Shown in pieces: positions 8,759 through 18,141 of a DNA stretch of 34,088 bases. Where the stretch lies: positions 1 through 34,088 of the forward strand of contig JARLIN010000012.1 of the NCBI GenBank assembly GCA_031291715.1, written 5' to 3'. The position numbers and the translations under genes are program-made. The notes beneath the pieces were generated by a model that saw nothing but the letters and a program-made list of their open reading frames with translations, ran no database searches and was not told the DNA's origin. Position 1 is the stretch's first letter. Every line of letters starts with the position of its first letter. The stretch is from Rhodopila sp. GTDB lineage: Bacteria; Pseudomonadota; Alphaproteobacteria; Acetobacterales; Acetobacteraceae.

Positions 8759-9592
8759 ATGCCTGACCGCGTCGCGATCGTTACCGGCGGGCTGCGGGGC
8801 CTGGGACGCGGGATGACCCTGGGCCTGGCCGCCAACGGGGTGCGCGTGCTCGCCGTCGGGCATATCCCGGAGGATGCCGCGGCGCTAGAAGGCGCCCCGG
8901 GTGTGCGCGCCATGGTCGCCGATTTGCGCTCACCGGCCGAATGTGACCGCGTCGTGGCCGAGGCCCTTTCGGCGTTCGGGCGCGTGGATATCCTGGTCAA
9001 TAATGCCGGGCTGACCTTCACCTATATCGACCCGGACCGGTTCCGCCGGAAGCAGCCCCGGAAGTTCTGGGAGGTCAGCGATGAGGTGGTCCAGACCGTG
9101 ATGGACACCAACTATGTCGCGGCTGACCAGATGGGGCGTCGTGTGGCTCCGATCCTGGTGGGTCAAGGCTGGGGACGCATCGTCAACGTCACGACCAAGC
9201 TGGATACGATGAACCGCGCGGGGTGCTTGCCGTATGGGTCATCGAAGGCGGCGTTGGAGATGGCGACCGAGATCTGGGCCAAGGAGGTGGCTGGCACTGG
9301 CGTCACCGTGAACATCGTCAATCCCGGTGCCGGGGCCAATACGCCCGGCATGGCACAGGAAATGCGGGACTGGAGCCGCGAGGGACGCGCGCCTAGGCTG
9401 GTGGAACCGGATGAGATGGTGCCGCCGCTGCTCTATGTCGTTTCGAGGGCGGCCGATGCGGTGAATGGGTATCGCTTCGACGCGCTGACCTGGGAGGTTT
9501 CCCTGCCGCCGACGGAAGCTGCCCGTCGTAACGGCCGTCCGGCGGGGTTTGTGCTGCATCCGCGGGATGAGGCCGCGTTTCCGGCGGGGTGA
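8759..9592 (+). CDS. SDR family NAD(P)-dependent oxidoreductase
   Basis: TGGLRGLGRG nucleotide motif, NNAG, YGSSK active site; starts 7 bp after the LLM gene. Confidence 0.92.
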   Translation: MPDRVAIVTGGLRGLGRGMTLGLAANGVRVLAVGHIPEDAAALEGAPGVRAMVADLRSPAECDRVVAEALSAFGRVDILVNNAGLTFTYIDPDRFRRKQPRKFWEVSDEVVQTVMDTNYVAADQMGRRVAPILVGQGWGRIVNVTTKLDTMNRAGCLPYGSSKAALEMATEIWAKEVAGTGVTVNIVNPGAGANTPGMAQEMRDWSREGRAPRLVEPDEMVPPLLYVVSRAADAVNGYRFDALTWEVSLPPTEAARRNGRPAGFVLHPRDEAAFPAG

Positions 9593-9647
9593 GCGGTATC
9601 GTCCTGGTTATGTTGCCGTCCGTTGCGGTCCTGCCCATCACGGCCCT

Positions 9648-9747
9648 CCCGGCGATGGCCCCTCCCCACACATCGTGGCCCTCCCCATACGTCATTATTC
9701 TTCCGCTTACGTCATTATCGCTCCCCATACGTCTTGGCCCGGCTTGT
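9648..9747. repeat. Degenerate tandem array with 20-bp period (4-5 units)
   Basis: Units acacatcgtggccctcccca (9668), tacgtcattattcttccgct (9688), tacgtcattatcgctcccca (9708), tacgtcttggcccggcttgt (9728); a weaker unit before 9668. Confidence 0.75.
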
Positions 9748-9754
9748 CCGGGCC
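9736..9754. repeat. REP-like palindrome GGCCCGG-CTTGT-CCGGGCC
   Basis: Perfect 7-bp arms with 5-nt loop. Confidence 0.7.
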
Positions 9755-9863
9755 ATCTGAACCGGCACCTTGCCGCGACGGGCGGCTCGGACTGCGTCCT
9801 ATGGGATTCCGACATCGTCGCGCGGTTGTGCCGGGCATGATGGGATCCGGGCGTTCGACCTTC

Positions 9864-10120
9864 GGCAAGCAAGGCAGTTTTTAACACGGAGGAAGAACGA
9901 GGACCACGGAGGGCCACGGAGGTAGAAAGCATGGCGCTTCGCGCGACGCGCTTGCGGGTGACGCTGCCCCAAAAATAACGGCCGGACCTGGATGGTTACG
10001 CCATAGCCTCTACGTTCGGCGGTGATTGCTGGGGCACCATGCGACTGATCCCCGTGCGTTTCTCCGTGGCCCTCCCGTGGTCCTCGTTCTTCCTCCGTGT
10101 TAAAAACTGTCTTTCTTGCC
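9864..10120. repeat. MITE-like element: ~58 bp near-perfect terminal inverted arms around ~140 bp
   Basis: Left ggcaagcaaggcagtttttaacacggaggaagaacgaggaccacggagggccacggag (9864-~9921) is the reverse complement of right ctccgtggccctcccgtggtcctcgttcttcctccgtgttaaaaactgtctttcttgcc (~10062-10120) with 2 mismatches and 1 indel. Confidence 0.85.
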
Positions 10121-10300
10121 GGCCCAGCGCTGGCCAGGACAGTTGGTCTCAGACATCCGGACCTTGGCCACACACTTGACCCGAGATGCGCGAATCCGGT
10201 CGGGACGTCGCCTCTTCATGACGAATGGCGAGCGGCCGCAATCCTTCCTGAATCAAGCCGAACCAGATAGAGTCATTCAACAACAAGAGGACAAGCGTCC

Positions 10301-11086
10301 ATGGAAAACTGGCACCCGAAACCGCTCGATCCGGGTCTGATCAAACTGCACCGGCGCGGCGCCGGGAAGCCGGTGGTGCTGATCCATTGTCTCGGCCAGT
10401 CGTGGCGCTTCTGGGACGTGCTCGATCCGCTGATGGATCGGAACGAACTGGTCGCCTACAGCCTTCCCGGCCACCCCGGCACCCCATTGCCCGGTCACCA
10501 ATACGGCGTGCCGGAATTGACCGAACAACTGCGCGAGGTCGCGTTGCGCGAGGGTCTGACCAAATTCCACCTCATGGGTATCTCCCTGGGCGGCAGCGTG
10601 GCGCAGCATTTCGCCGGCACCTATCCGGAGATGGTAGACAAACTCGTGCTGGCCGACTGCTCACCGCGCTACGACGATGAAGCGCGCGCCAACTGGCCCG
10701 TGCGCGCCGCCGCCGCCAGGAAGGATGGTGTGAAAAGCCTGATTCCATTTCTGTTACAGGTATTTTTCACCGCGGAGTCGATCGCCGGGAATGGTCCGAA
10801 TGTCCGTCACGTGCGCGAGACGTTCGAGGCTTGCGACGGTGAAGGCTACGCCCTGGCCTGCGAGGCGCTCGCCACCTTGGACGCCCGCGAGCAAACCAGG
10901 AAAGTCACCGCCCCGACGCTGATCATGCTCGGCTCCAGCGAACGCCAGGCATTCAAGGACGCGGCGAAATGGATGAACGACACGATCAAGGGGAGCCAGG
11001 TGCTGGAAGTGCCGGCCGCCGGCCATGCCTCGGTGCGGGAACGCCCGGAATTCGTTACCAGGGCGCTGCGTTCGTTCCTGGATTAA
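10301..11086 (+). CDS. Alpha/beta fold hydrolase (3-oxoadipate enol-lactonase-like family)
   Basis: VVLIHCLGQSWRFWD, nucleophile elbow GISLGGSVAQ, C-terminal catalytic His in PAAGHASVRERPE. Confidence 0.9.
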   Translation: MENWHPKPLDPGLIKLHRRGAGKPVVLIHCLGQSWRFWDVLDPLMDRNELVAYSLPGHPGTPLPGHQYGVPELTEQLREVALREGLTKFHLMGISLGGSVAQHFAGTYPEMVDKLVLADCSPRYDDEARANWPVRAAAARKDGVKSLIPFLLQVFFTAESIAGNGPNVRHVRETFEACDGEGYALACEALATLDAREQTRKVTAPTLIMLGSSERQAFKDAAKWMNDTIKGSQVLEVPAAGHASVRERPEFVTRALRSFLD

Positions 11087-11197
11087 ACCAGTCAGCGAAA
11101 GGAGCGACGTTCCGCGCGCATCGTGGTCCGGCGACAGTTCGGGCCATGACGGCGGTTTTCCGTGTCGCTTCCTTCCTCCCAATGGCAGGTGAATCCC

Positions 11198-12565
11198 TCA
11201 GGCCGGCTTCGCCACCGATTCCAGGCTCCGCCCACTGGTTTCATGTGCCAGCAGCAACGTCACGCCGGCCGAGGTGAACTGGAACGCCGCCATCGGGCCC
11301 CAGACCATGTCTAGGTTCTCGGCACTGATCAGGAACCCGGCCACGATGGGTGAGACCATGCCCCCAAACCGCCCCCACCCCATGGCGATCGCAGCCCCCT
11401 TGCCGCGGATGCGCACCGGATAGACTTCGGGCGTATAGACGGTCATCGCCAGCGATCCGATATCCGCGAAGAAACCGTAAAGCATCGCCGTCGTCAGCAG
11501 CGCCGTTTCCGTCGTTGCCTGGGTGAACCACAGGGCCGCGCATCCGGCAACGCCATAGCCGATGCAGATCAGCGCCTTGCGGCCGAACAGATCGATCAGG
11601 CTGAACGCGACCACGCGTCCCACGACCGAAGTGCCGGCGACGATGAACGTATAGACCAGCGTCCGGGTCAGATTGATGTGGTAATAGGTCGCGTAAATCG
11701 ACGGCAGCCACACGCTGAATGCCGAGGCCGCGAAACCCGAACAAAACCACATCATCCAAGTATGCACGACCCGCCGGACATATTGAACGGAGAACAAACC
11801 CGCGAACGTCGCCTCCCGCTCCACCTGGGATGTGGATGCGGGCGCGGCGGCGAGTTCACGCCGCGCTTGCTCGATCACCGCGTCGTCCACCCCGACGTAA
11901 GCCAATGATCGGCGCGCTTCGTCGTGCCGCTGCTGATTGGCGAGCCAGCGTGGCGATTCGGGGACACCGCGGCGGATAAAGAAAACCAGCACTGCGGGCA
12001 GCGCGCCGATCGCGAACAGCCAGCGCCAACCGAAATGCGGCACGATGAGGAGACCGTCGCCAGCCGCGGCGAAGATGCCGATCGGCCAGCACAGCGGCAG
12101 CGTGGCGCTGATCCGGCCGCGGATGCGCGCAGGCGCATATTCCGCGACCAGGGCCTGATCGATCGGCACCATGCCGCCCAGACCAAGGCCGGTCAGGAAA
12201 CGGGCACCGACGAGAAACCCCAGCGACATCGACAGGCCGGCGATCCCCGTGAAAAACGAGAACATCAGCACCGTCGCCGCGAACACCACACGCCTTCCCC
12301 AGCGATCGGCCACCCAGCCCCACATCCAGGACCCAAGCCCCATTCCGGCGAGTGCGGCCGAACCGATCAGGCCGATCTGTTTCGGGTCGAGATTGAACTC
12401 CACTTTTATCAATGGAAGCGCATAGGAGACGACAACGATATCAAACGAATCGAAGAAAAATCCAGCAGCGGCGACGCCAACGATGAAAATCAGGGCTTTG
12501 TTCAACGTCATCTTGTCGATCGCGCGCCCGATCAGTTCGGGAGTCAGTTTCTGCGTCTGATCCAC
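11198..12565 (-). CDS. MFS transporter (aromatic acid/organic anion type likely)
   Basis: 12-TM-type sequence, WVADRWGRRVVF and LTGLGLGGMVPIDQALVAEYAPARIRGR motifs; likely GTG start at 12565 with ggggagaaaacgaa RBS (the ORF track extends to 12667). Confidence 0.88.
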   Translation of the reverse strand: MDQTQKLTPELIGRAIDKMTLNKALIFIVGVAAAGFFFDSFDIVVVSYALPLIKVEFNLDPKQIGLIGSAALAGMGLGSWMWGWVADRWGRRVVFAATVLMFSFFTGIAGLSMSLGFLVGARFLTGLGLGGMVPIDQALVAEYAPARIRGRISATLPLCWPIGIFAAAGDGLLIVPHFGWRWLFAIGALPAVLVFFIRRGVPESPRWLANQQRHDEARRSLAYVGVDDAVIEQARRELAAAPASTSQVEREATFAGLFSVQYVRRVVHTWMMWFCSGFAASAFSVWLPSIYATYYHINLTRTLVYTFIVAGTSVVGRVVAFSLIDLFGRKALICIGYGVAGCAALWFTQATTETALLTTAMLYGFFADIGSLAMTVYTPEVYPVRIRGKGAAIAMGWGRFGGMVSPIVAGFLISAENLDMVWGPMAAFQFTSAGVTLLLAHETSGRSLESVAKPA

Positions 12566-12945
12566 TTCGTTTTCTCCCCGGTCATATGCCTTTTTATCGG
12601 ACCATGCATCGGTCTGAGAGGCCGCGTGCGTACGCTGCCCCAAGTAAGGTCTTGTGAGTTCTACCACCTTCGAAAAGCCGGCTCATGGGCGATTGCCGGG
12701 ACAGCCCCACGGCTGATGATTGGCGATGTGAGACGGAGTGGCTGCTCCCCCAAATCCAGTTCCTCCCCAAAGCCTTAGCGTCTGAGCGCTGATTGGGGAT
12801 CAGGTTGACCCAGGCCCATCGCGAACGCAAGGTTCGCGCACCTGCGACCCAGCCGGTTTTACGTCCCGCGCGCCGCGCGCTATCCATCCCGCCACCACAT
12901 ACCCAGCTCAGGTGGGCCGGACATTGTATTCACGGGAGAACGCCA

Positions 12946-14268
12946 ATGATCGACGAGACACACGCTTCCGGCCGCACCAGTTGGGTCACGTCAGCCAATG
13001 GCCATGCGACGTTTCCCATTCAGAATCTTCCGCTAGGCGTCTTCAGCCCTGACGGCGGGACCAGACGCGGCGGCACCGCGATCGGCGACCGGATTTTCGA
13101 CATCGGCGCGGCGCTGGAAGCGGGTTTGTTCTCCGGCGCGGCGCGAGATGCGGCCGAGGCGGCAAGCGGGCGCACGCTCAATCCGCTGCTGGAAGCCGGG
13201 CCGGCGGCGCGTCAGGCGCTCCGGCGCCGGATCGGCGAGATCCTGGATGCGAAGAGCGCGGGCTCCACGAAAATCCAGACGATCGCCAACCGGCTGCTGC
13301 ACGCCGCCGAGCACTGCACGGTGCATCTGCCGGCGCGGGTCGGCGACTTCACGGATTTCTTCGCGGGCATTCATCACGCCCACACGGCAGGCACCATTAG
13401 CCGGCCGGAGAATCCGCTGATGCCAAACTACAAATACGTGCCGGTCGCCTATCATAGCCGCGCCTCATCGGTGCGGCCGTCGGGCGGGTCGGTCCGCCGC
13501 CCAAACGGGCAACGCAAGCCGCCGGAACAAGCCGCCCCGGATTTCGGGCCATGCCGCAACCTGGACTACGAACTGGAACTGGGCGTTTGGATCGGCCCCG
13601 GCAACGAGATCGGCAATCCGATCCCGATCGCCGAGGCATCCCGGCACATCGCCGGTTTCTGCCTGCTGAACGACTGGTCCGCGCGCGACATCCAGGCCTG
13701 GGAATCGCAGCCTTTGGGTCCGTTTCTCTCCAAGAGCCTTTCGACCTTCGTCTCGCCCTGGATCGTCACCACCGAGGCTCTGGCTCCGTTCCGCCTCGCA
13801 CAGCCACCGCGTCCCGCGGGTGACCCGGCGCCACTGCCGCATCTGAACGATCCGGCGGATCAGGCGCATGGATGCTTCGACATCGACTTCGAGGTGCTGT
13901 TGCTGACGCCGAAGATGCGCGCCACGAGCGCGACGCCGCATGTGCTGTCACGCTCCAACGCCCAGATGCTGTACTGGACCGTCGCGCAGATGGTTGCTCA
14001 CCACACGTCGAACGGGTGCAACCTCCAGCCCGGCGATATGTTCGGTAGCGGCACGGTTTCCGGCACCACCCCCGGTTCGGAGGGTTGCCTCTTGGAAATG
14101 ACCCGTGGTGGCCGCAATCCGGTGTCGCTGCCCAATGGCGAGACGCGCACGTACCTGGTCGATGGTGACGAGGTGATCTTCCGCGGCACCGCGCGCCGGA
14201 ACGGTTACGTGTCGATCGGGTTTGGGGAGTGCCGCGGGACGGTCACCGAGGCGCTACCGCTGGTCTGA
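12946..14268 (+). CDS. fahA: Fumarylacetoacetase
   Basis: Full-length two-domain FAH: DFTDFFAGIHHAHTAG, YHSRASSVRPSG, RNLDYELELGVWIG, NDWSARDIQAWE, PLGPFLSKS, GTVSGTTPGSEGCLLEMT; ATG at 12946 with cgggaga RBS. Confidence 0.92.
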   Translation: MIDETHASGRTSWVTSANGHATFPIQNLPLGVFSPDGGTRRGGTAIGDRIFDIGAALEAGLFSGAARDAAEAASGRTLNPLLEAGPAARQALRRRIGEILDAKSAGSTKIQTIANRLLHAAEHCTVHLPARVGDFTDFFAGIHHAHTAGTISRPENPLMPNYKYVPVAYHSRASSVRPSGGSVRRPNGQRKPPEQAAPDFGPCRNLDYELELGVWIGPGNEIGNPIPIAEASRHIAGFCLLNDWSARDIQAWESQPLGPFLSKSLSTFVSPWIVTTEALAPFRLAQPPRPAGDPAPLPHLNDPADQAHGCFDIDFEVLLLTPKMRATSATPHVLSRSNAQMLYWTVAQMVAHHTSNGCNLQPGDMFGSGTVSGTTPGSEGCLLEMTRGGRNPVSLPNGETRTYLVDGDEVIFRGTARRNGYVSIGFGECRGTVTEALPLV

Positions 14269-14452
14269 CGGTCCATACGTTTCTCCGGTGTGCGCCGGCA
14301 CCATGCATCACACCCGTTGCGACCCCGGTATTTCAAGTCCATTATTCCGGCGTAGGGGCGGAATACAACCAAGTTGGCGATGAGATGGCGACGGAATGCC
14401 GGCCTCAACGCCAAGGTTACACAGACCTTATGAATTTCCGGGAGAAACCTCG

Positions 14453-15646
14453 ATGAACGGTTTGAAATTCCTACTGGCGGCGGCCATCGCCACTGGCCTC
14501 ACCGCAACGCTCCCGGCGCGGGCCGCCGAGCCCGTCAAGGTCGCGTTGATCGCCGATTCAACCGGCCCGCTGGAAGCCTATGCCAAGCAAACCATCGTGG
14601 GCTTCAAACTCGGCCTGGAGTATTCCACCAAAGGCACGATGAGCGTCGCCGGACGCAGGATCGACGTGATCGAGAAGGACAGCCAGACCAAGCCGGATGT
14701 CGGCCGTAACGTGCTGTCCGAGGCGTTCGGCGATCAGAACGTGGATATCGCCGTGGGCGGCACCTCCTCGGCCGTCGCCCTGGCGATGCTGCCTGTGGCA
14801 GAGGAGTTCAAGAAGGTGCTGATCGTGGAGCCGGCGGTGGCGGACGCGATCACCGGCGACAAATGGAACCGTTACATCTTCCGCACCGGCCGCAACTCCT
14901 CGCAGGACGCGATCGCCAACGCGGTGGCGATCGGCAAGCCCGGCACCGTGGTCGCCACCCTGGCGCAGGACTATGCCTTCGGCCGCGACGGCGTGGCGGC
15001 GTTTCGCACCGCGCTGGCCGACACCGGCGCCAAACTGGTACACGAGGAATACGCGCCGCCGACGACGACCGATTTCACCGCCCCTGCTCAGCGCATATTC
15101 GACGCCCTGGCCAAGGAGCAGGGCCGCAAGGTGCTGTTCCTGATCTGGGCCGGCGGCAACCCGATGGCGGCACTGAAATCGCTGGCACCCGAGCGTTTCG
15201 GCGTCGAGGTCGCATCGGGGGGCAACATCCTCCCCGCCATGGCTGCCTATAAGGACTTCCCGGGCATGGAAGGGGCGACCTATTATTACTATGAAATCCC
15301 GAAGAACCCGGCGAATGACTGGCTGGTCGCCGAACACCTGAAACGCTTCAACGCGCCACCCGATTTCTTCACCGCCGGCGGTTTCGCTGCCGCCGCCTCC
15401 GTCGTCGCCGCCCTGACCAAGACCAACGGCGTCAACGACACCGAAACGCTGATCGCCGCCATGGAAGGCATGTCGTTCGACACGCCCAAAGGAAAGATGA
15501 TCTTCCGCAAGGAAGACCATCAGGCGCTCCAGTCGATGTATGGCTTCAAGATCAAGGTTGACCCGAAATCCCCTTGGGCAATCCCCGAGCTTACGCGGGA
15601 GATCGGCATCAACGACATGCAGGTGCCCATTCTCACGAAACACTGA
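14453..15646 (+). CDS. ABC transporter substrate-binding protein (LivK-like, branched-chain amino acid/aromatic type)
   Basis: Signal peptide MNGLKFLLAAAIATGLTATLPARA; periplasmic binding protein fold; first gene of a complete liv-type operon. Confidence 0.92.
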   Translation: MNGLKFLLAAAIATGLTATLPARAAEPVKVALIADSTGPLEAYAKQTIVGFKLGLEYSTKGTMSVAGRRIDVIEKDSQTKPDVGRNVLSEAFGDQNVDIAVGGTSSAVALAMLPVAEEFKKVLIVEPAVADAITGDKWNRYIFRTGRNSSQDAIANAVAIGKPGTVVATLAQDYAFGRDGVAAFRTALADTGAKLVHEEYAPPTTTDFTAPAQRIFDALAKEQGRKVLFLIWAGGNPMAALKSLAPERFGVEVASGGNILPAMAAYKDFPGMEGATYYYYEIPKNPANDWLVAEHLKRFNAPPDFFTAGGFAAAASVVAALTKTNGVNDTETLIAAMEGMSFDTPKGKMIFRKEDHQALQSMYGFKIKVDPKSPWAIPELTREIGINDMQVPILTKH

Positions 15647-15651
15647 CGCAA

Positions 15652-16419
15652 GTGCCCATCCTTGAAACGCGCGAGTTGACGGTGCGCTTTGGCGGCCATA
15701 TCGCCGTCAACGCCGTCACCTGCGCCTTCGAGCCTGGGACGCTGACAGCCATCGTCGGCCCCAACGGCGCAGGCAAGACGACCTACTTCAATCTTATTTC
15801 CGGCCAGTTGCCGGCGACCGCCGGTTCCGTGCTGTTCAAGGGCGAGGACGTAACCGCTCTTGGCCCGGACAGGCGCACCCGGCGCGGCATCGGACGCGCT
15901 TTCCAACTGACGAACCTGTTTCCGAACCTGACGGTGCTCGAAAACGTCCGCCTCGCGGTGCAGGCGCGGGCGCGCAATGGGGTCGATCTGTTCTCCATGG
16001 CGTCGCGGCATCACGACCTGATCGAGAAGGCGCGACACTACCTCGACCGCGTCGCACTCACCGCGCGGGCGCGCACCCACGCCGCCGCCCTGTCGCATGG
16101 CGATCAGCGCAAGCTGGAAGTGGCGCTGATGCTGGCATTGGAGCCGGACATCTTCATGTTCGACGAACCGACCGCCGGCATGAGCGTGGATGAAGTGCCG
16201 GTCATCCTCGACCTGATCGAGGACATCAAGCAGGCCGGCGACAAAACCATCCTGCTGGTCGAGCACAAGATGGACGTGGTGCGCCGCCTCGCCGACCGTA
16301 TCATCGTGCTGACCAACGGAACGCTGGTGGCGGACGGCGAGCCCGCGGCGGTGGTGGCGCTGCCGGTCGTGCAGGAAGCCTATCTTGGCATCCGCCAGAG
16401 GGAGGCGGGAAATGGCTGA
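15652..16419 (+). CDS. ABC transporter ATP-binding protein (LivG-like)
   Basis: Walker A GPNGAGKTT, LSHGDQRKLEVALML, FDEPTAGMS; likely GTG start at 15652 just after the SBP stop. Confidence 0.92.
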   Translation: MPILETRELTVRFGGHIAVNAVTCAFEPGTLTAIVGPNGAGKTTYFNLISGQLPATAGSVLFKGEDVTALGPDRRTRRGIGRAFQLTNLFPNLTVLENVRLAVQARARNGVDLFSMASRHHDLIEKARHYLDRVALTARARTHAAALSHGDQRKLEVALMLALEPDIFMFDEPTAGMSVDEVPVILDLIEDIKQAGDKTILLVEHKMDVVRRLADRIIVLTNGTLVADGEPAAVVALPVVQEAYLGIRQREAGNG

Positions 16420-17140
16420 CCGCGACCTCCTCCAGCTCGACCGCGTGGTGACGCATATCGGGGCGTATCACATCCTGCACGGCGTCGATCTGAGCGTGCG
16501 GCGCGGACGGGTGACGATGCTTCTCGGCCGCAACGGTGCCGGCAAGACCACGACATTGCGAAGCATCATGGGATTATGGAAGCCGCGCGCCGGGGCGATC
16601 CATTTCGACAATGCGCGGATAGACGCGCTCGATACGCCGGATATCGCTCGGCTCGGCATTGCCTATGTGCCGGAAACGATGGGCATCTTCTCGCAGCTCA
16701 CGGTGCAGGAGAACATGAAGCTCGCCGCCACCGGCGGGCGCTTCGACCCGGCGCGGTTGGATGACGTCTTCCGTTTCTTCCCGATCCTGAAAACCAAGTG
16801 GAACGACCGGGCCGGGCTGATGTCCGGCGGCCAGAAGCAGATGCTGGCGGTGGCCCGTGCTATCGTCGAAGAACGACGGCTGATGATCATCGACGAACCG
16901 ACCAAAGGCCTCGCCCCCGCGGTGATCGACCAGCTTATCGCCTGCCTGCTCGAACTGAAGGCGCGCGATACCACGATCCTGCTGGTGGAGCAGAATTTCC
17001 ACATGGCGCGTTCGGTCGGCGACGACGTGGCGGTGATGGACAACGGCGTCGTCGTCCACAACGGCCTGATGGCCGACCTCGCCGCGGACGAGGCGCTGCA
17101 AACCCGGCTTCTCGGCCTTAATCTGGGGAGCCACCAATGA
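16412..17140 (+). CDS. ABC transporter ATP-binding protein (LivF-like)
   Basis: Walker A GRNGAGKTTT, LMSGGQKQMLAVARA, IDEPTKGLAP; ATG at 16412 overlaps livG end. Confidence 0.93.
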   Translation: MADRDLLQLDRVVTHIGAYHILHGVDLSVRRGRVTMLLGRNGAGKTTTLRSIMGLWKPRAGAIHFDNARIDALDTPDIARLGIAYVPETMGIFSQLTVQENMKLAATGGRFDPARLDDVFRFFPILKTKWNDRAGLMSGGQKQMLAVARAIVEERRLMIIDEPTKGLAPAVIDQLIACLLELKARDTTILLVEQNFHMARSVGDDVAVMDNGVVVHNGLMADLAADEALQTRLLGLNLGSHQ

Positions 17141-18141
17141 GCGCGGGGCGGATCGCTTCGACGCGCCTGAGCGGGATCGACTGGCCGGCCAACCTGCTGC
17201 TGCCGATCCTTGCGCTGGCCGCGCTGCCGTTCATGAGTTTTTCCACCTGGCTGACATTGACCGTTGCCGGCGCCGCGATGGGAATGATGCTGTTCCTGAT
17301 GGCTTCGGGCCTGACGCTGATCTTCGGCCTGATGGACGTGATCACCTTCGCCCATGGCGCCTTCATCAGCCTGGGCGCCTACGTGGCGACCGAGGTGGTG
17401 GGAGCGCTTCCGGGCATGGCGGCCAGCCATTCCTGGGTCGCTTCCCTGGCCGTGCTCGCGGCGGCGCTGACGGCGGCGATCCTGGTGACCGGCGTTGCTG
17501 GCCTGATCTTCGAGATCGTCATCATCCGGCGGGTCTATGGCTCGCATCTGCGGCAGATCCTGATCACCGTCGGCGGATTGATCGTGATGCAGGAACTGCT
17601 GGTGACGGTCTGGGGCGCCAACCCGATCCCGGTGCAGAAGCCGGCGGCGCTGCAAGGCAGCGTGGAGATCGCCGGGGCCGCGATCGAGATTTACCGCCTG
17701 GTCGCGGTCGGTCTGGGACTGGCGGTGTATGCCGGCCTGTGGTTGCTGCTGTCGCGGACCCGGCTAGGCCTGACCGTGCGGGCCGGTGTCGAGAATCTTG
17801 AAATGGTCGAAGCGCTGGGCTTCCGGGTGAAGCGCCTGTTCGTGGGCGTGTTCGTCGCCGGCACGGCCCTCGCGGGCGTGGGCGGCGTGATGTGGGGCGT
17901 CTATCAGGGCCTGGTCACCCCCGCGATCGGGCCGGAGATGATGATCCTGGTGTTCATCATCCTCATCATGGGCGGCATGGGTTCGGTCGGGGGCGCGTTC
18001 GTGGCCGCCATCCTGGTCGGGCTGATCACGAATTATTCCGGTTTCCTGGTACCGAAGCTGGCGCTGGGATCCAACATCCTGCTCATGGTCGCGGTCCTGC
18101 TTTGGCGGCCGCGTGGCCTGTTTCCCTTGGTGAAGTCATGA
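17137..18141 (+). CDS. Branched-chain amino acid-type ABC transporter permease (LivH-like)
   Basis: Hydrophobic permease; ASGLTLIFGLMDVITFAHGAF, GGMGSVGGAFVAA. Confidence 0.93.
   Translation: MSAGRIASTRLSGIDWPANLLLPILALAALPFMSFSTWLTLTVAGAAMGMMLFLMASGLTLIFGLMDVITFAHGAFISLGAYVATEVVGALPGMAASHSWVASLAVLAAALTAAILVTGVAGLIFEIVIIRRVYGSHLRQILITVGGLIVMQELLVTVWGANPIPVQKPAALQGSVEIAGAAIEIYRLVAVGLGLAVYAGLWLLLSRTRLGLTVRAGVENLEMVEALGFRVKRLFVGVFVAGTALAGVGGVMWGVYQGLVTPAIGPEMMILVFIILIMGGMGSVGGAFVAAILVGLITNYSGFLVPKLALGSNILLMVAVLLWRPRGLFPLVKS

Noticed and set aside
7672-9021. 449-aa minus ORF opposite the LLM and SDR genes
   Set aside because: Spans two convincing plus-strand genes; no coherent domain.
9648-9747. 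CRISPR array
   Set aside because: Period is 20 bp with no spacers between units and strong degeneracy; not CRISPR architecture. No cas genes in the window.
9549-9932. Small ORFs in the SDR-hydrolase gap (e.g. 9549-9884 +, 9393-9932 -)
   Set aside because: They run through tandem repeats and inverted-repeat DNA; no RBS or domain support.
11924-12778. 284-aa plus ORF opposite the MFS gene
   Set aside because: Composition typical of antisense to a membrane protein; no RBS or domain.
14558-15643. 361-aa minus ORF opposite the LivK-like gene
   Set aside because: Shadow ORF; the plus frame has signal peptide and SBP fold.
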